64,000 bases of DNA from Axinella damicornis (taxonomy: Eukaryota; Porifera; Demospongiae; Axinellida; Axinellidae): positions 1,231,836 through 1,295,835 of the forward strand of contig OZ007511.1 of assembly GCA_963931865.1 (NCBI GenBank). Direction: 5' to 3'. Made by a program: the position numbers and the translations under genes. A model generated the notes under the pieces. That model worked only from the letters and a program-made list of their open reading frames with translations, was not told where the DNA came from and did no database searches. Of the stretch, positions 1 through 16,831 are shown piece after piece; positions within the stretch are counted from its first letter, which is position 1; each line of letters begins with the position of its first letter.

Positions 1-3000
1 CCTCACGGACAAGGTATATGACCCCAAAGATGAGGTCTTTGAGCATAGAGAAGATGAACGCCATACGTCCAAATTCTGCAAGGTAAGAGCTAGTCTCGGT
101 CCCAGACCTTCACCAACCCCAGCACGGATCACTTCCAGTATCCCACGCGTGATACTGGAAGTGATCCACACTGGGGTTGGTTTGGGTCTGGGGCCGAGAG
201 CAGTCTTGTCTACCAGTGCAGGAAGTTGCCTTTCTGTGAGCTCCACCCTCAACTTCCTGCACAGCAAGATTTGGGTCTGGCTTGATAAACTAAGATCAGT
301 CGTACCCACACTCTCACACAGTATGAAGACGACCTACATTAACAGTAGTACGTAGCAGGACAGAGTTGTGTTAGCCTCGTTCCCAGGCCCGAGACTCTCA
401 GGCCTGGGAACGAGGCTAGAGCAGTGTATACACAGTTTCCATATTGTATAGTGCGACCTCGAGATCTCTACGTGTACCCAAAGCATGTCCTGATTAGCAA
501 GGGATGACTGTGTCACCATGGTACAGAGCTTGACCAGGTGGTTTGTTGCCAAGTGTGATTGGTATAGTATGGTTGCCATGCCGATTAAACTGAGTAGCTT
601 TGCGACCACGAGTACAAGTCAGAGTAGCTTCCGTTTATCTGCCATTGAGCTAGTTATTGCTTTGCGAAATACTAAGTGACTGTTTTGTGACGTAATCACA
701 GCCAGTCTCTGGTTTCAGCTAAGCTACTGACTTACGCATGACTGTGATTGAATACAGGTTGTCATATTTGTCTAGTTTTGGCAATATTGTTTGTGGGTCT
801 TTGAACTGGTGTTGTCCCTTTCCCAGAGCATACTACAATGGCAGCATACCAGCAGCAGACACTCACAGACCCGAACTGCAGAGACCAAGATCCTCCGCTG
901 GGACAGACCATCCTGATTCCAATCAAAGCAGAAGAAGCTCGACTCCAGGTGGTGATCACGGTGCACCAGTGTACAGAGGGAGTGGCTCTAAGGGTACTCT
1001 AGTGACCCCCAGACGAACTTCTCCGACTCCCGAAAGTGGTAGCACCGCAGTGGTAGCCAGTGGTACTAAAGTGGCCGGGCTACCTCCGCGGACACCTTAC
1101 CGGGTTGCAAAAACAAGGGGGGTCCCCTGGACCGGACCGGCTGGTATCAACGAGCTGGAAGGGGCGGTGCTGTTGGAGGCAGACGACTACCGGAGGATCT
1201 CCAACGAGGTGAAGTCGCTCAAGACAGCACTGTTGAAGCTCAAGAGAGAAATACAGGCTGACGTGAGTGCATTTGACTGTCCCACGTCCACGTTTACATC
1301 ACTCTCCCATTATGAAACCGCAAGTAGTGCCGCTTAGAGTCTATCTTTAAGAAGAAAGTTGAGGGCCAAAATAGCTGGACAAATGGTTGGGGCTAGGGTT
1401 GGCCTGATTCCCAGGCCACGTGGGAGGGCGTGGTCTGGGAACAAGGCTTGGTTAGGCCTTGTTCCAGGCTTGAATTGGTTTGGGGTGGGTAGTGTGTTGC
1501 ACCATCCAGTAGCTACACTTTGCACCAAGGGCGCTGGCCAGGCGGGACCGGGGTGTGAGAAACAAACAGTATACCGGGGTGTGAGTATCTTTGTGGGCGG
1601 AGTAGATGAGCAAATTAGCCTCGTTCCCAGGACGCACAGCCTGGGAACGAGGCTAATGAGCAAATCCAACCACAATCCAAGCTCTGTAATCTTGAGGTAA
1701 AGTGTTGAGGCTACCTGTTTTGGCTGGAGACACCTGCAGGAGTACATAGTGACTGAAGGACATAGGAGAGCACTCAGTCATCAGTATTTAAGTTAACTGT
1801 TACCATAGAGGCAGTTCTGCAGTGATGTAGTGCAGCTGCAATCCATAAACCATAGACTAAACATCCACATCAGAGCTGTGGTTCATGTGCACAGGTGCAG
1901 TGCTGTTATTACAGCAAGTCACAACATGTATGTAGGGGGAATTGGAAGGTGCTGGTAGGGACACTCCCACATTAAACCACGCCCACTATTGTTGGGCACA
2001 CCTACCACATATAATTGAGGTAATTGGTAGAAAATTGTTTCCAAAGTTTTGGCATGTGGACATACCGACTGTGAGTGTGAGCAAGTGTGAGCAAGCTACA
2101 TGTGGATGAGAATCAAGTAAAGTTGCTTTCGGCTGTAACTGAAATAAAGCTGTGTGACCCTGTGCGGTCGATCTAGTGTAACCTGAACCGGACAGTGAAT
2201 ATCAACGACAGTAATGAAATACCTCTATGCTGTCGTGTCAATTAGAGTTGGATTCCACAGAGTTATTAACTTACTACTCCCATAGGAGTTATTGGTATTG
2301 GGTAGCTAGCTAGGCCATTCCCATCTCCAGTCTTGGATTGGCTGAAAATCTGGTCAGAGACTGGAGGTGGAACTGCGGGAGTGGCCTGAGAATGAGGCTG
2401 ATTATTGGACAGTGTGGGAGTGGGAGTGGCCTGAGAATGAGGCTGATTATTGGACAGTGTGGGAGTGGGAGTGGCCTGAGAATGAGGCTGATTATTGGAC
2501 AGTATGGGAGTGGGAGTGGCCTGAGAATGAGGCTGATTATTGGACAGTATGGGAGTGGGAGTGGCCTGAGAATGAGGCTGATTATTGGACAGTATGGGAA
2601 TGGGAGTGGCCTGAGAATGAGGCTGATTATTGGACAGCATGGGAGTGGGAGTGGCCTGAGAATGAGGCTGATTATGGGACAGTATGTACTGCATGTGTTC
2701 TCTGTACTTCAGAGTCCAGCTACTCCCTCTACCACCACAAGCACCAGAGTGGTGAGTCAATCAGGTTCTCCCCCTCCTCGTCTTCCCCTCTCTAGTCCCC
2801 ATCCTCCCTCTTCATCCTCCCATCTCTTTAGTCCCCATCCTTCCCTGTATCCTCCCCCCTCCTTGCTCCCCACTCTCACATCTTCCTCTCATCTCCCCCG
2901 TCTTGCTTCACCACCCCCACCACCTTGTCTCCCCATCCTCTGTTGTCTTGTCTCCCCATCCTCACCCCTCTTGTCTCCCCATCCTCACCCCTCTTGTCTC

Positions 3001-4287
3001 CTCCATCGTCACTTCTCTGCCCTCTCCCTAACCTTTGCACCCTCCCTCTCTTACACACACCAGAGTTACAGAACCTCCAGCTCAAGTGCTTTAACTAAGA
3101 AGACCGAGCAGATTGCTGCTGTGAGTTCCACCAGTACACACCCAGACACCCACACAGACACCCCTACACACACACATGCACACCACAATTACACACACAC
3201 ACACACACGCACACACACACACGCACACGCACACACACACACACACCACTATAACTATAACTCACACGCACTCTCTTCCCCTTCCCACAGGAGCGAGAGA
3301 AAGAGGCGCAAGAGGAGATAGCCAAACTCAAGAAAGAAAACACACTGAAGGAAGCAACAATTGAACGGTTAACGTCTGAACTCAAACAAACCAAGACAGA
3401 GAAGCAAGAGCTTGGAGACAAGCTGCAGCAGATGGAGGCCCATCGTGACTACCTGCTGGACAAGGTTGAGCGGCTCCACGCAGACAAACACAAACTGGAG
3501 GACAAGCTGAACTCCCAGGACAAGGCTCGACTGTACGAGCGAACGCTCTCAACGAGTGCGGTGATGGAGGACTTGGATGGGAAGGAGGGGGACAGTTTTG
3601 AGGAGTCGTTGGAGGTGTGTGGGGGCAAGCTCGGGGAGAGGAAGGAGACAGAGTCTGATATTGGGGTGAGAGGGTCGCGATGATGTTACGTACCTAAACA
3701 GCATACCCCTACTATACCAATACAGTACTGATAGCTGTACACCCATAGCTGTACAACCCTACTATACCAATACAGTACTGATAGCTGTACACCCCTACTA
3801 TACCAATACAGTACTGATAGCTGTACACCCCTACTATACCAATACAGTACTGATAGCTTTACCCCCCTACTATACCAATACAGTACTGATAGCTGTACAC
3901 CCAATACAGTACTGATAGCTGTACACCCCTACTATACCAATACAGTACTGATAGCTGTACACCCAATACAGTACTGATAGCTGTACACCCCTACTATACC
4001 AATACAGTACTGATAGCCCCTACTATACCAATACAGTACTGATAGCTGTACACCCAATACAGTATGATAGCTGTACACCCCTACTATACCAATACAGTAC
4101 TGATAGCTGTACACCCAATACAGTATGATAGCTGTATACCCCTACTATACCAATACAGTACTGATAGCTGTACACCCCTTCCTTCCTCGATCCCGTCTGT
4201 CCCCAGGACTCTCTGATGTTGTCAGATGGAGAAGGGGAGAGCTCAGAGCCGGAGAGTGCCGCTGTGTGTTCCACCCCCATTTCATAA
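1..4287 (+). CDS. coiled-coil protein, 3' part of gene (5' end outside window)
   Basis: I do not recognise the family. Exons joined by GT-AG sites: 1-82 (partial), 827-1262, 2713-2751, 3064-3120, 3291-3614 and 4207-4287, ending in TAA. Phases close: exon 1-82 read in frame 3 leaves two bases that complete an Arg codon with base 827; all later junctions are phase 0. The protein starts basic and Ser/Pro-rich, and likely disordered (motif NAIRPNSARAYY). A first helical stretch follows (ISNEVKSLKTALLKLKREIQ), then a Ser/Thr linker. A strong Lys/Glu heptad coil fills exon 3291-3614 (KLKKENTLKEATIERL and DYLLDKVERLHADKHKLEDK). The acidic tail ends STPIS. A structural or scaffold role is only inferred from the coil. 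An ATG at 838 opens another frame, but that frame stops at 1000, so I prefer frame 3. The gene converges on UBXN6. Exon structure is fairly secure; identity is unknown. Confidence 0.7.
91..199. mobile_element. hairpin MITE, 'tagtctcggtcccagacc' family
   Basis: Inverted arms begin tagtctcggtcccagacc and end ggtctggggccgaga. An inner palindrome is centred on tcccacgcgtgatactgga. It lies in the intron after the first exon. Related copies are at 13305-13382 and 28411-28497. No coding capacity, so non-autonomous. Confidence 0.65.
372..418. mobile_element. minimal hairpin MITE (TAGCCTCGTTCCCAGGC family)
   Basis: A 47-bp element made almost only of two inverted arms: TAGCCTCGTTCCCAGGCC, an 11-bp loop, then the reverse complement of the arm. 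The arm begins and ends in TA, which fits a TA target-site duplication. The same arm recurs many times in the window. Confidence 0.7.
1616..1655. mobile_element. minimal hairpin MITE (same family)
   Basis: A 40-bp hairpin with arms TAGCCTCGTTCCCAGG and CCTGGGAACGAGGCTA and a loop of a few bases. It lies in the intron 1263-2712 of the coiled-coil gene. Confidence 0.7.
2381..2690. repeat. 45-bp minisatellite, about 7 copies
   Basis: About seven near-identical 45-bp units containing gaatgaggctgattattgg and a gggagtgggagtggcctg stretch. Because 45 is a multiple of 3, every frame stays open and gives spurious repetitive peptides on both strands. It sits just before the splice acceptor at 2712 and is treated as intronic. 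The gcctgagaatgaggctga core resembles the right arm of the TAGCCTCG hairpin family. Confidence 0.8.
3705..4178. repeat. 36-bp minisatellite with deleted variants, about 13 units
   Basis: The unit is ccctactataccaatacagt followed by actgatagctgtacac. Several units lack the first part. It fills the last intron of the coiled-coil gene, between the donor at 3615 and the acceptor at 4206. Confidence 0.8.
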
Positions 4288-5103
4288 CGGTTATCTACTT
4301 GTCATGTGACACACCAGGTTTAGGCACTGCATGTGTATGTCAGACTAACACAAGGCATTGATACATGTATTATGCAGTAGTGATCAAATTATTTTGTCTC
4401 CTCCACACCAGTATGAATTCCACCACAATGTCATATTGTATGTCAGTTCTTTGTGCAAAGCGCTATACTGGTGCAACTAGTTTGTTTTGTATTTGCCATA
4501 AATTATTATGATTTGCAATTATTTATACACCTCATCAGTTTATGTTGCTGGATAATGAAGTAATTGTGACCACAAACTGTTTGACTGCATGCACATGAGG
4601 GGGGCCTGGGATAAAGAGGCATGGATCATGTATGTACGTTACATTAGTGGATGCTATTACAGTAGCTGGAGGGTGCATGCAAAGCTATATAGCTAGCTCA
4701 GGTCTACCGTATGGATATAGCTGCATGCATGCATGCAGCTGCTCAATTGCAAGCCATGCACTGGCCTCGTACCCATTTGAAGGCCTGGGTACGAGGCTAT
4801 AGCCTCGTACCCAGGCCAGCTAGCCATGCACTGGCCATCAAAGCACATTCCATGGTGAGAAACTTGACCGTGCATGCCCGTCTCTTCTTTCTTCATCACT
4901 GACTGCATGCATGACAAGCAAACTCCATTATATATGGGTGCATGCCTGCTACATATATCCACACATGCAGAACACATACATGATTGAGGTCCCATATACG
5001 TACCAAAGTCTTATCAAGCTTGGGGGCTTCAGCAAGCTATATGTTAATATAGGTCAGTGTAATTATTGATACAGAATTAAGAAGATTTTAATTGCTAGAC
5101 AAA
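4288..5103. other. convergent intergenic region with hairpin element
   Basis: This is the space between the stop of the + strand coiled-coil gene and the stop of UBXN6. It contains a hairpin-type element at about 4763-4820 with a cctcgtaccc / gggtacgagg variant of the common arm, and tgcatgcatgc-rich sequence around 4720. I see no gene. Confidence 0.6.
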
Positions 5104-6050
5104 CTATAGGAGTTCCTGGATTCTAGCTATCAGTTCTGCCTGCAGGAAGGGAGGTGACACAGCTCCCTCCCAGGAGAGGTTCAGCATTGCCGATGGAACC
5201 TGGAGCGGGGAGAAGGGCCATTACTGCAGCAGGTAGAGAGACAGCTGCTGAGAAGAGCTAGTTACTGCTACTATGCAGAGATAAACGGTGTTTATTGAGA
5301 GAGAGTCACTGAAGATACTTTCTTTAGCTCTACTTCTTCTAGTTTGGCTCTCTCTCGATGCTGTTTTTCCCTGGGAGGTAGGGAGAGAGAGATCACTGTA
5401 GAGACAGTTATAGGTAGCAGGGGACGTATAGGCATGCTACTGATAGCAGCTGTTGTTTGTTTTTCTTGTGTAAGGCACCATGCAGATTACATGGCTGTTG
5501 GGGATCGGCTACACTCTGATACTCTGAAGCCCTTACCAGTCCGAGCACAGCTAGTGTGGCTGTGCCGTCTTGCAGGGGCTTCCCAAATGCAGAGAGGGTG
5601 TAGACGAGGGAGGGGTCCACCAGAGCCCCTGAGACAAAGAGACGAACCTCTGAGAGCTTCTCCAGGGGACGGAAGACTCCTGTGTGCAGGATGTACTTGC
5701 ATTAGTTGACCTATGTACCAAATACACTATTAAACAAGTCGGTAACATGATCATATACCCAGATACGAACCAAACGAGTCGGGAACATTCTATGACAGAT
5801 TACTTGTTTTGCCAAACAGCACTGATACCTACCCTGCAGGAGGAGTCCATCAGGCATGCGCACTCTGAGGAGGGTATAGCGGTAGTGCCGGACCACTGCT
5901 CTCATCTCCTCCCTCTCTCTCATTGCCCTCGTTCTCAGCACCTGCTCCCTCTCTGCCACATCCAACCTGGGGATAACACGATCTAACTCACACCATACAG
6001 GTACATTGATCTACATACGCCCTTCATACACCTCATGTTCCTCCACACCT

Positions 6051-6081
<31 letters not shown>

Positions 6082-6110
6082 CACACCTACACACACACCT
6101 ACATACACAC

Positions 6111-6163
<53 letters not shown>

Positions 6164-6476
6164 ACCACTACATTCATTGCCAAGAACATCTGTTCCCTAC
6201 ATGTATACATAGACCATCCCCCACACGCACACACACACACACACTTCCCTAACCTCTGTTTCTGCTCTCGTCGTATCTCCTCCACAGTCAGGTTGTAAAA
6301 CTCAGTGGGGAGGTCAAAGTGCGTTGCCCGGGATGATGGCCTAAATATCTAATTTGCGTAATGTGTGTAGCATGTGCCATATCAAGTCGAGACAATAAAC
6401 TCAGCTAGTTATATGAATGTGTGCACGTTGGATGTATGTGTGGTTGTGTGTGTGTGTGGTTGTGTGTGTGTGTGGT

Positions 6477-6537
<61 letters not shown>

Positions 6538-9419
6538 TTGTGTGTGTGTGTGTGCATGTGTGCATGTGTGTATGTGTGACAATATGGATTCATGCACTGC
6601 ACGCTCTGCTCACCTGAAGGTTTCTGTCAACCTTGGACCTCAGTGGCTCAGTTGAGGTGAGCAATTCCCTGTGCACAGCCAGGTCGTCCACCCTCTCCAA
6701 CTGCAGCACATAGAACTGCTCCTCCGTGTCTAGGGAGAACAAGTGCACGAGGCATACATCCATCCTGGGAGTGCCACATTCATAACAAATAGTGCCCAGT
6801 AGAGCCAAATCAAAGGCTGTTTTTCATGGCTTTGGGTCAAAATTCAACCTACAGCAAAACGGGCATCATTGGAGTGTTCCATTCATGCTGATCACAATGG
6901 TACAAATCCCAGCCTCGTATCTCATTCCTAGCCCAAGATGCAGCTACCTATATATGTACGTAGCATATATAATATTATGTAGCTCAAACGTCTAAGAAAA
7001 AGTCACTTTATATCTAGGTGTGTGAATGAAAAATGAAGCTGGGGATTGCACCATTGTGATCAGCATGAAAAGAGCTTTCAAATGATGTCCTAATAATGGT
7101 TTTTAGTGTCGGTCACATTTTTGCCAAAAATCACACTCGACCAAAGGCTATAATCCATGGTTTTTCATGATTTTGGGTCAAAATTCAACCTACAGCAAAG
7201 TGGACACTGTTTAAATGTTCTCTTCATGCTGATCGCAATGGTGCAAATCCCAGCTTTGTATCTCATTCCTAGCCCAAGATACTTAGCACAGTGCATAGCT
7301 CTCAACACTGGCCTAATTCCTACCCTGTATTATCCAGCATCTAATGATAGACATTATATCTAAGCCTTTGAAAGAGCTATGAAGCTGGGGATTGCACCAT
7401 TGTGATCAGCATGAAAAGAGCTTTCAAATGATGTCCTAATAATGGTTTTTAGTGTCGGTCACATTTTTGCCAAAAATCACACTCTATAATCCATGGTTTT
7501 TCATGATTTTGGGTCAAAATTCAACCTACAGCAAAACAGACATCATTAGAATGCTCCATTCATGCTGAACACAATGGTGCAAATCCCAGCCTCATATCTC
7601 ATTCCTAGCCCAAGATACCTAGCATAGTTTATAAACATGCATAGCCTCGTTCCCAGGCCTTCTACTCTAGCTTCGTTACCAGTACAGGCTCAGCCCCAGC
7701 TTTTGTTGCATACTGTACATATGACAAAAAGCTGGGGAGGAGCCTGGGAACGAGGCTATTTCTAACCTACACCGCTAGTTGTTGATCGCTTTTGGTATTT
7801 TTCAGCGATGAAACACTGCAGATTGTGTACACATGCACCACTGAAGATGTGATGGCAATGAACACAGCTTAACATCTCCATCCTGGGGCTTCTTGATCTC
7901 GGCAGCAGGTATCGTGTGGCGCATGTGGCTACATCATACCTTATCCATTTGCAATTCCCAAATTTTAAATTCCCAATTTTCACACATGCTAACACCTACC
8001 CTGATGGGGAAGCAGCTGTTGCTGGAAACCGACTGCCTCCAGAAAGAGTGTGGCTCCCACCATCGGTAGCACACGCTCCTGTGTGCAAGGAAACACAGGA
8101 AGTCAAGACGGGGTGTTTGCTTAGCAGCAAGCACTCGTGCCATCCCAATATTTTCCAAATTCAGTACGGCTGGATCTCAGATAAACAGAACAGTCTCGAG
8201 GATACTGGATAGCATTCCAACCAATATCCTCTGAACCACAGAATTCAGCAAGGACGGCACTCACACGGAAAGCTTTATTGTTGATACGTATCCTCTGGTA
8301 CTTTTCCTCTGCAGGGTGATCAGTAACATTGTCCAGGTACCTGCATCCAAATTATAGTACATCCAGAAGCCATGTGAAGGTGTACGCATGAAGGATGACT
8401 TTGGCGTTGGTATAAAGTATGGCTAACAGCACATTTTGGTTTCATTTTTACTTTCTCTGAAATGATCGACTGTGTATTAGCCACCGCGGATGTAGCTAGC
8501 CATCCCGGATGTAGCTAGCCATCCCGGATGTAGCTAGCCATCCCGGATGTAGCTAGCCACCCCGGATGTAGCTAGCCACCCGGATGTAGCTAGCCATCCC
8601 GGATGTAGCTAGCCATCCCGGATGTAGCTAGCCACCCCGGATGTAGCTAGCCACCCCAGATGTAGCTAGCCATCCCGATGTAGCTAGCCACCCGGATGTA
8701 GCTAGCCATCCCGGATGTAGCTGGCCACCCCGGATGTAGCTAGCCACCCGGATGTAGCTAGCCACCCGGATGTAGCTAGCCATCCCGATGTAGCTGGCCA
8801 CCCCGGATGTAGCTAGCCATCCCAATGTAGCTGGCCACCCCGAATGTAGCCAGCCACCGCGGATGTACATGTAGCTAGCCACCCCGGATGTAGCTAGCCA
8901 CCCCGGATGTAGCTAGCCACCCCGGATGTAGCTAGCCACCCGGATGTAGCTAGCCACCCGGATGTAGCTAGCCATCCCGATGTAGCTGGCCACCCCGGAT
9001 GTAGCTGGCCACCCCGGATGTAGCTAGCCATCCCGGATGTAGCTAGCCATCCCGGATGTAGCTAGCCACCGCGGATGTAGCTAGTCACCCCGGACGGCAT
9101 TATCACATGACCATGACAAATGCTATCACATGACCACAGCAGACCATCACGAGACCACAGCATAACCATCACATGACTATCTCATGACTACTGAGGTGCA
9201 GGTATTCACTCACTTGCAGATGGTGTCCACACAGAGTTTTATCTTCTCCTGATCTCTGCAGAGTGTGTAAATCATCTGAGCAGAGGATGTCAGCGGCTCT
9301 TTCAGATACTCCTTTGGAGTGCATACGTACATGCACGCATATGGTGTGTGTGTGTGTAGGTGTGTTGGGGGGTGTGTAGGTGTGTGGGGGGAGTGGGTGT
9401 GTAGGGGGAGTGGGTGTGT

Positions 9420-9497
<78 letters not shown>

Positions 9498-11645
9498 CAA
9501 CCCTCACCTCCTGGAGGCAGCTGGCGTAGTGGCTGTTGAGTTCCGCATGTGGCACACTGCGCTTACAGATGGGACATATTAGGTGAACTACTGCACTCCT
9601 TGAGGACGTATCTACGACAATGACCTCTTGTTGTTGTTGGTGTGGAGGTGTGACGGCTGTAGCTTGTGATGGTGGTTCTCCGTGCGGCTGAGATCGTGAT
9701 GGTGGGGTGTTGCCTCCTTTTGCTGAGGAAGAGCCTGCAGTTTGAGGACGTTACACACTTACGTACTGCTAGGGGAATGGGTGTCATTTACTGCTATCAA
9801 ACTGTACATGAATCCATGTGATTAATTAAAAATAATGTTCCTGAGTATAAGTGTACCTAGTCTCGTTCCTAGCCCCGCCCAGCTTTACTGCAAGCGACAG
9901 AAAGCTGGGAGGGGCTAGGAACAAGGCTACGTTTACCAACACTGGTCATTATCTCTACAGGAAGATCTTGGCAGTGTACCGTCACTGGCAGGTAGACTCT
10001 TGGTTCCTGAGCTCCTGTTCTTTCCTCTCGGCTGGTCCCGGGTCTCTAGACGGGCTATGGCGGCATCCCCAGCCACCAGGGATGACTCAGTTGGAGGGCG
10101 GTGTGGAGCTGCAGGGAGGTATATAGTGTGAATGATTGCATGAGCTGTTTTCAAGGAGGTCTGGCATGTACTATCATCGTTTGAGAGAAATTATACAAGC
10201 ATTGCCAGGCACAGCCACCATCTTGGACGGCAAGAAACACACCGCTTCTACAGAGACATCTCAAGCATCTGCACTTGCACCAACGTGTCCACACGTGAAC
10301 TAAATCATGACGATTGCATAGCACTATATAGCCTCATCCCCAGGCATGAGGCTACAAACGTACTGAAACTGCCTTGGATAGTGCATCTCCAAGGGTCTCC
10401 CAAAGAGGGACCCTTGATCATGAGGTACAGGCTGTCCGCAGAGTGAGTGTGTAGCATTGGAATCTCTGGTATTGAATGATGTGGGACAGCAGTTGGATCG
10501 TACACGGTATGGGTACCAAACCAGTACCTTACTCGCCAGGTTAGGGTCTGGGATCCAGATTATCCATCAATTACATGCGAAACACAGTACAGTGTAGCCT
10601 CGTTCCCAGGACGCAGCCTGGGAACGAGGCTAAGTACACTGTAGCTGAATTGTGAATGCACCACCTGGTAACTACACAGTTGACAGCAGGACCCTCATGG
10701 AGATCAATACTATATGCTGATGGAATGTTTCTTACACATGTCACACTACACACAGCAGAGTGCACTCTCGTGTCACCAGGTTGTGCAAAGTCTCTGACAA
10801 TGCCAGCCACACCTCTTCCCCTATTACTGACTTCCAAGCCAACATGCAGTGGCTAGCTACATCCGGGGTGGCCAGCTACATCCGGGCTGGCTAGCTACAT
10901 CCAGGGTGGCTAGCTACATCCGGGGTGGCCAGCTACATCCGGGGTGGCTAGCTACATCCGGGGTGGCCAGCTACATCTGGGGTAGTCTGGTTCCCAGACC
11001 CACAGAGGAAGGGTCTGGGCAAATGACTTGCACTTCCGCGTAGCCGAGCACTGCATTCCGGCGAAAGTGTTGATTCGATTAGGGAAAACCGCACGTACGT
11101 TATTTAGTACGGGTGACTGATGAATAACGTTATATGCGCGCGCGCACCCGTACATAATGTTATTCATCAGTCGCGAGTCCCGCATCTGCGGCTTCTCACC
11201 TACTCACAGCAACTAATAATGCACACTGAATGAAATTCCTCGGCTATGCGGAAGCGTGGTTCATTTGCCCAGACCCTTCCTCTCGGTGGGTCTGGGAACC
11301 AGACTACATCTGGGGTGGCCAGCTACATCCGGGGTGGCCAGCTACATCCGGGATGGTTAGCTACATCCGGGATGGCTAGCTGACTCAATATCCACCAAAT
11401 CCAGCGGCAACCACAGTCCTGGTAGCACAACTCACTGGTAGGACATACGCACTAGTCAGAAATCATCCTCAACAAGTTCTGGAGTCGATGCTAGCTACGT
11501 ATAATTTAATTTGTAGATGCAAAATATATGTACCAGGCTGTGGTTTCATTGGCTGTGGCTTGGGATGCTCCTCGTCCAGTCTGTGACCAGGACCTGCCTT
11601 CCTGAACCGCCAGTCAGCCTTTTTCTTATCAATGAACTTCTTCAT
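5104..11645 (-). CDS. UBXN6: UBXN6/UBXD1 homologue, p97/VCP cofactor
   Basis: Coding exons in transcript order: 11645-11534, 10108-9980, 9734-9508, 9311-9214, 8340-8265, 8078-8000, 6729-6603, 6340-6254, 5966-5833, 5679-5537, 5199-5104. All phases close, giving 435 codons plus TAG (human protein 441). The start is MKKF at 11645, matching the human start; an upstream in-frame ATG at 11708 is less likely. From the N-terminus: the conserved KKADWRFRKAGPGHRL segment; a VIM-like helix AGDAAIARLE at about residues 50-59; a zinc finger C134-x2-C137-x11-H149-x3-C153; the PUB domain at about 157-240 (MIYTLCRDQEKIKLCVDTIC, then YLDN and EAVGFQ); EFYNLTVEEIRREQ; the UBX domain at about 330-415 (YRYTLLRVRMPDGLLLQG); and the tail IARIQELL. 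Family role: a cytosolic adaptor that binds p97 through VIM and PUB in endolysosomal sorting, lysophagy and ERAD. It is head-to-head with TEX9. Confidence 0.93.
6053..6161. repeat. CA microsatellite
   Basis: A (CA)n tract with cctacacac interruptions in a UBXN6 intron between exons 6254-6340 and 5833-5966. The long His/Thr reading frames across it are artefacts. Confidence 0.9.
6434..6580. repeat. TG microsatellite
   Basis: A (TG)n tract in the UBXN6 intron between coding exons 6603-6729 and 6254-6340. Val/Cys reading frames here are artefacts. Confidence 0.9.
6810..7620. repeat. composite interspersed repeat, alternating inverted units
   Basis: Three direct copies of a roughly 130-bp unit start near 6815, 7143 and 7482 (core gggtcaaaattcaacctaca, then atgctgatcacaatgg and cccagcctcgtatctcattc). 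They alternate with inverted units near 7033-7138 and 7381-7487 (gcaccattgtgatcagcatg). The whole lies in a UBXN6 intron. The same family occurs in opposite order at 48490-48990. No ORF of note. Confidence 0.75.
7641..7759. mobile_element. hairpin MITE, long-arm variant
   Basis: Outer arms TAGCCTCGTTCCCAGGC and GCCTGGGAACGAGGCTA enclose inner arms with cagcttttgt and acaaaaagctg around gcatactgtacatat. Related long variants are at 9857-9930, 26116-26222 and 53198-53272. Confidence 0.65.
8480..9094. repeat. 19-20-bp minisatellite (ggatgtagctagccatccc)
   Basis: About 30 units of 19-20 bp, with cc/ct and ag/gg variants, in the UBXN6 intron between exons 9214-9311 and 8265-8340. The reverse-complement form of the same unit makes up the array at 10850-11380. 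Confidence 0.9.
9341..9495. repeat. TG microsatellite
   Basis: Interrupted then pure (TG)n in the UBXN6 intron between exons 9508-9734 and 9214-9311. Confidence 0.9.
9857..9930. mobile_element. hairpin MITE, long-arm variant
   Basis: Arms tagtctcgttcctagccccg and gggctaggaacaaggcta, with cagcttt / aaagctg inside. It lies in the UBXN6 intron between exons 9980-10108 and 9508-9734. Confidence 0.6.
10595..10632. mobile_element. minimal hairpin MITE
   Basis: A 38-bp near-perfect palindrome with arms TAGCCTCGTTCCCAGG and CCTGGGAACGAGGCTA. It lies in the first UBXN6 intron. Confidence 0.7.
10850..11380. repeat. inverted copy of the 19-20-bp minisatellite, split by a MITE
   Basis: Units of the form acatccggggtggctagct, the reverse complement of the 8480-9094 array, run from 10850 to 10983 and resume at 11306-11380. 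A 322-bp element interrupts the array. The region is in the first UBXN6 intron. Confidence 0.85.
10984..11305. mobile_element. 322-bp TIR element inside the minisatellite
   Basis: The termini are inverted repeats of about 45 bp: agtctggttcccagaccc at the left and gggtctgggaaccagact at the right. The direct repeat acatctggggt flanks both sides (10973-10983 and 11306-11316). The interior has an inverted pair around 11095-11170 (gtgactgatgaataacgtta and ataatgttattcatcagtcg) around a gcgcgcgcg core. No coding capacity. Confidence 0.8.
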
Positions 11646-11760
11646 TCCTATCTGGTGCATGCAGCGTAAATATAATTTTCCCCAGTCTTCCACTAATTTA
11701 GATAACATTGTTTATTGGTGCGCGTTTTTTAGAGTCATTCGAATTTTTGGCTGCGGAGAA
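11646..11760. promoter_or_regulatory. bidirectional promoter UBXN6 / TEX9
   Basis: Only 115 bp separate the UBXN6 start (11645, - strand) and the TEX9 start (11761, + strand). Both 5' UTRs and the core promoter must lie in or very close to this interval, or transcription must start inside the opposite gene. I see no obvious TATA box. The shared-promoter reading follows from the spacing. Confidence 0.7.

Positions 11761-16831
<5,071 letters not shown>

Noticed and set aside
838..1000. ATG-initiated frame MAAYQQQ as a gene start
   Set aside because: It hits a stop at 1000, while frame 3 stays open through the exon and joins in phase to exon 1-82 and to 2713.
2338..2795. Repetitive WEWPENEADYWT / MRLIIGQ peptides
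   Set aside because: The 45-bp unit keeps all frames open. The array precedes a good acceptor and is intronic.
7762..7995. Cys/His-rich ORF (SCVHCHHIF) as an extra UBXN6 exon
   Set aside because: The flanking exons 8000-8078 and 6603-6729 join directly in phase and match the family without it.
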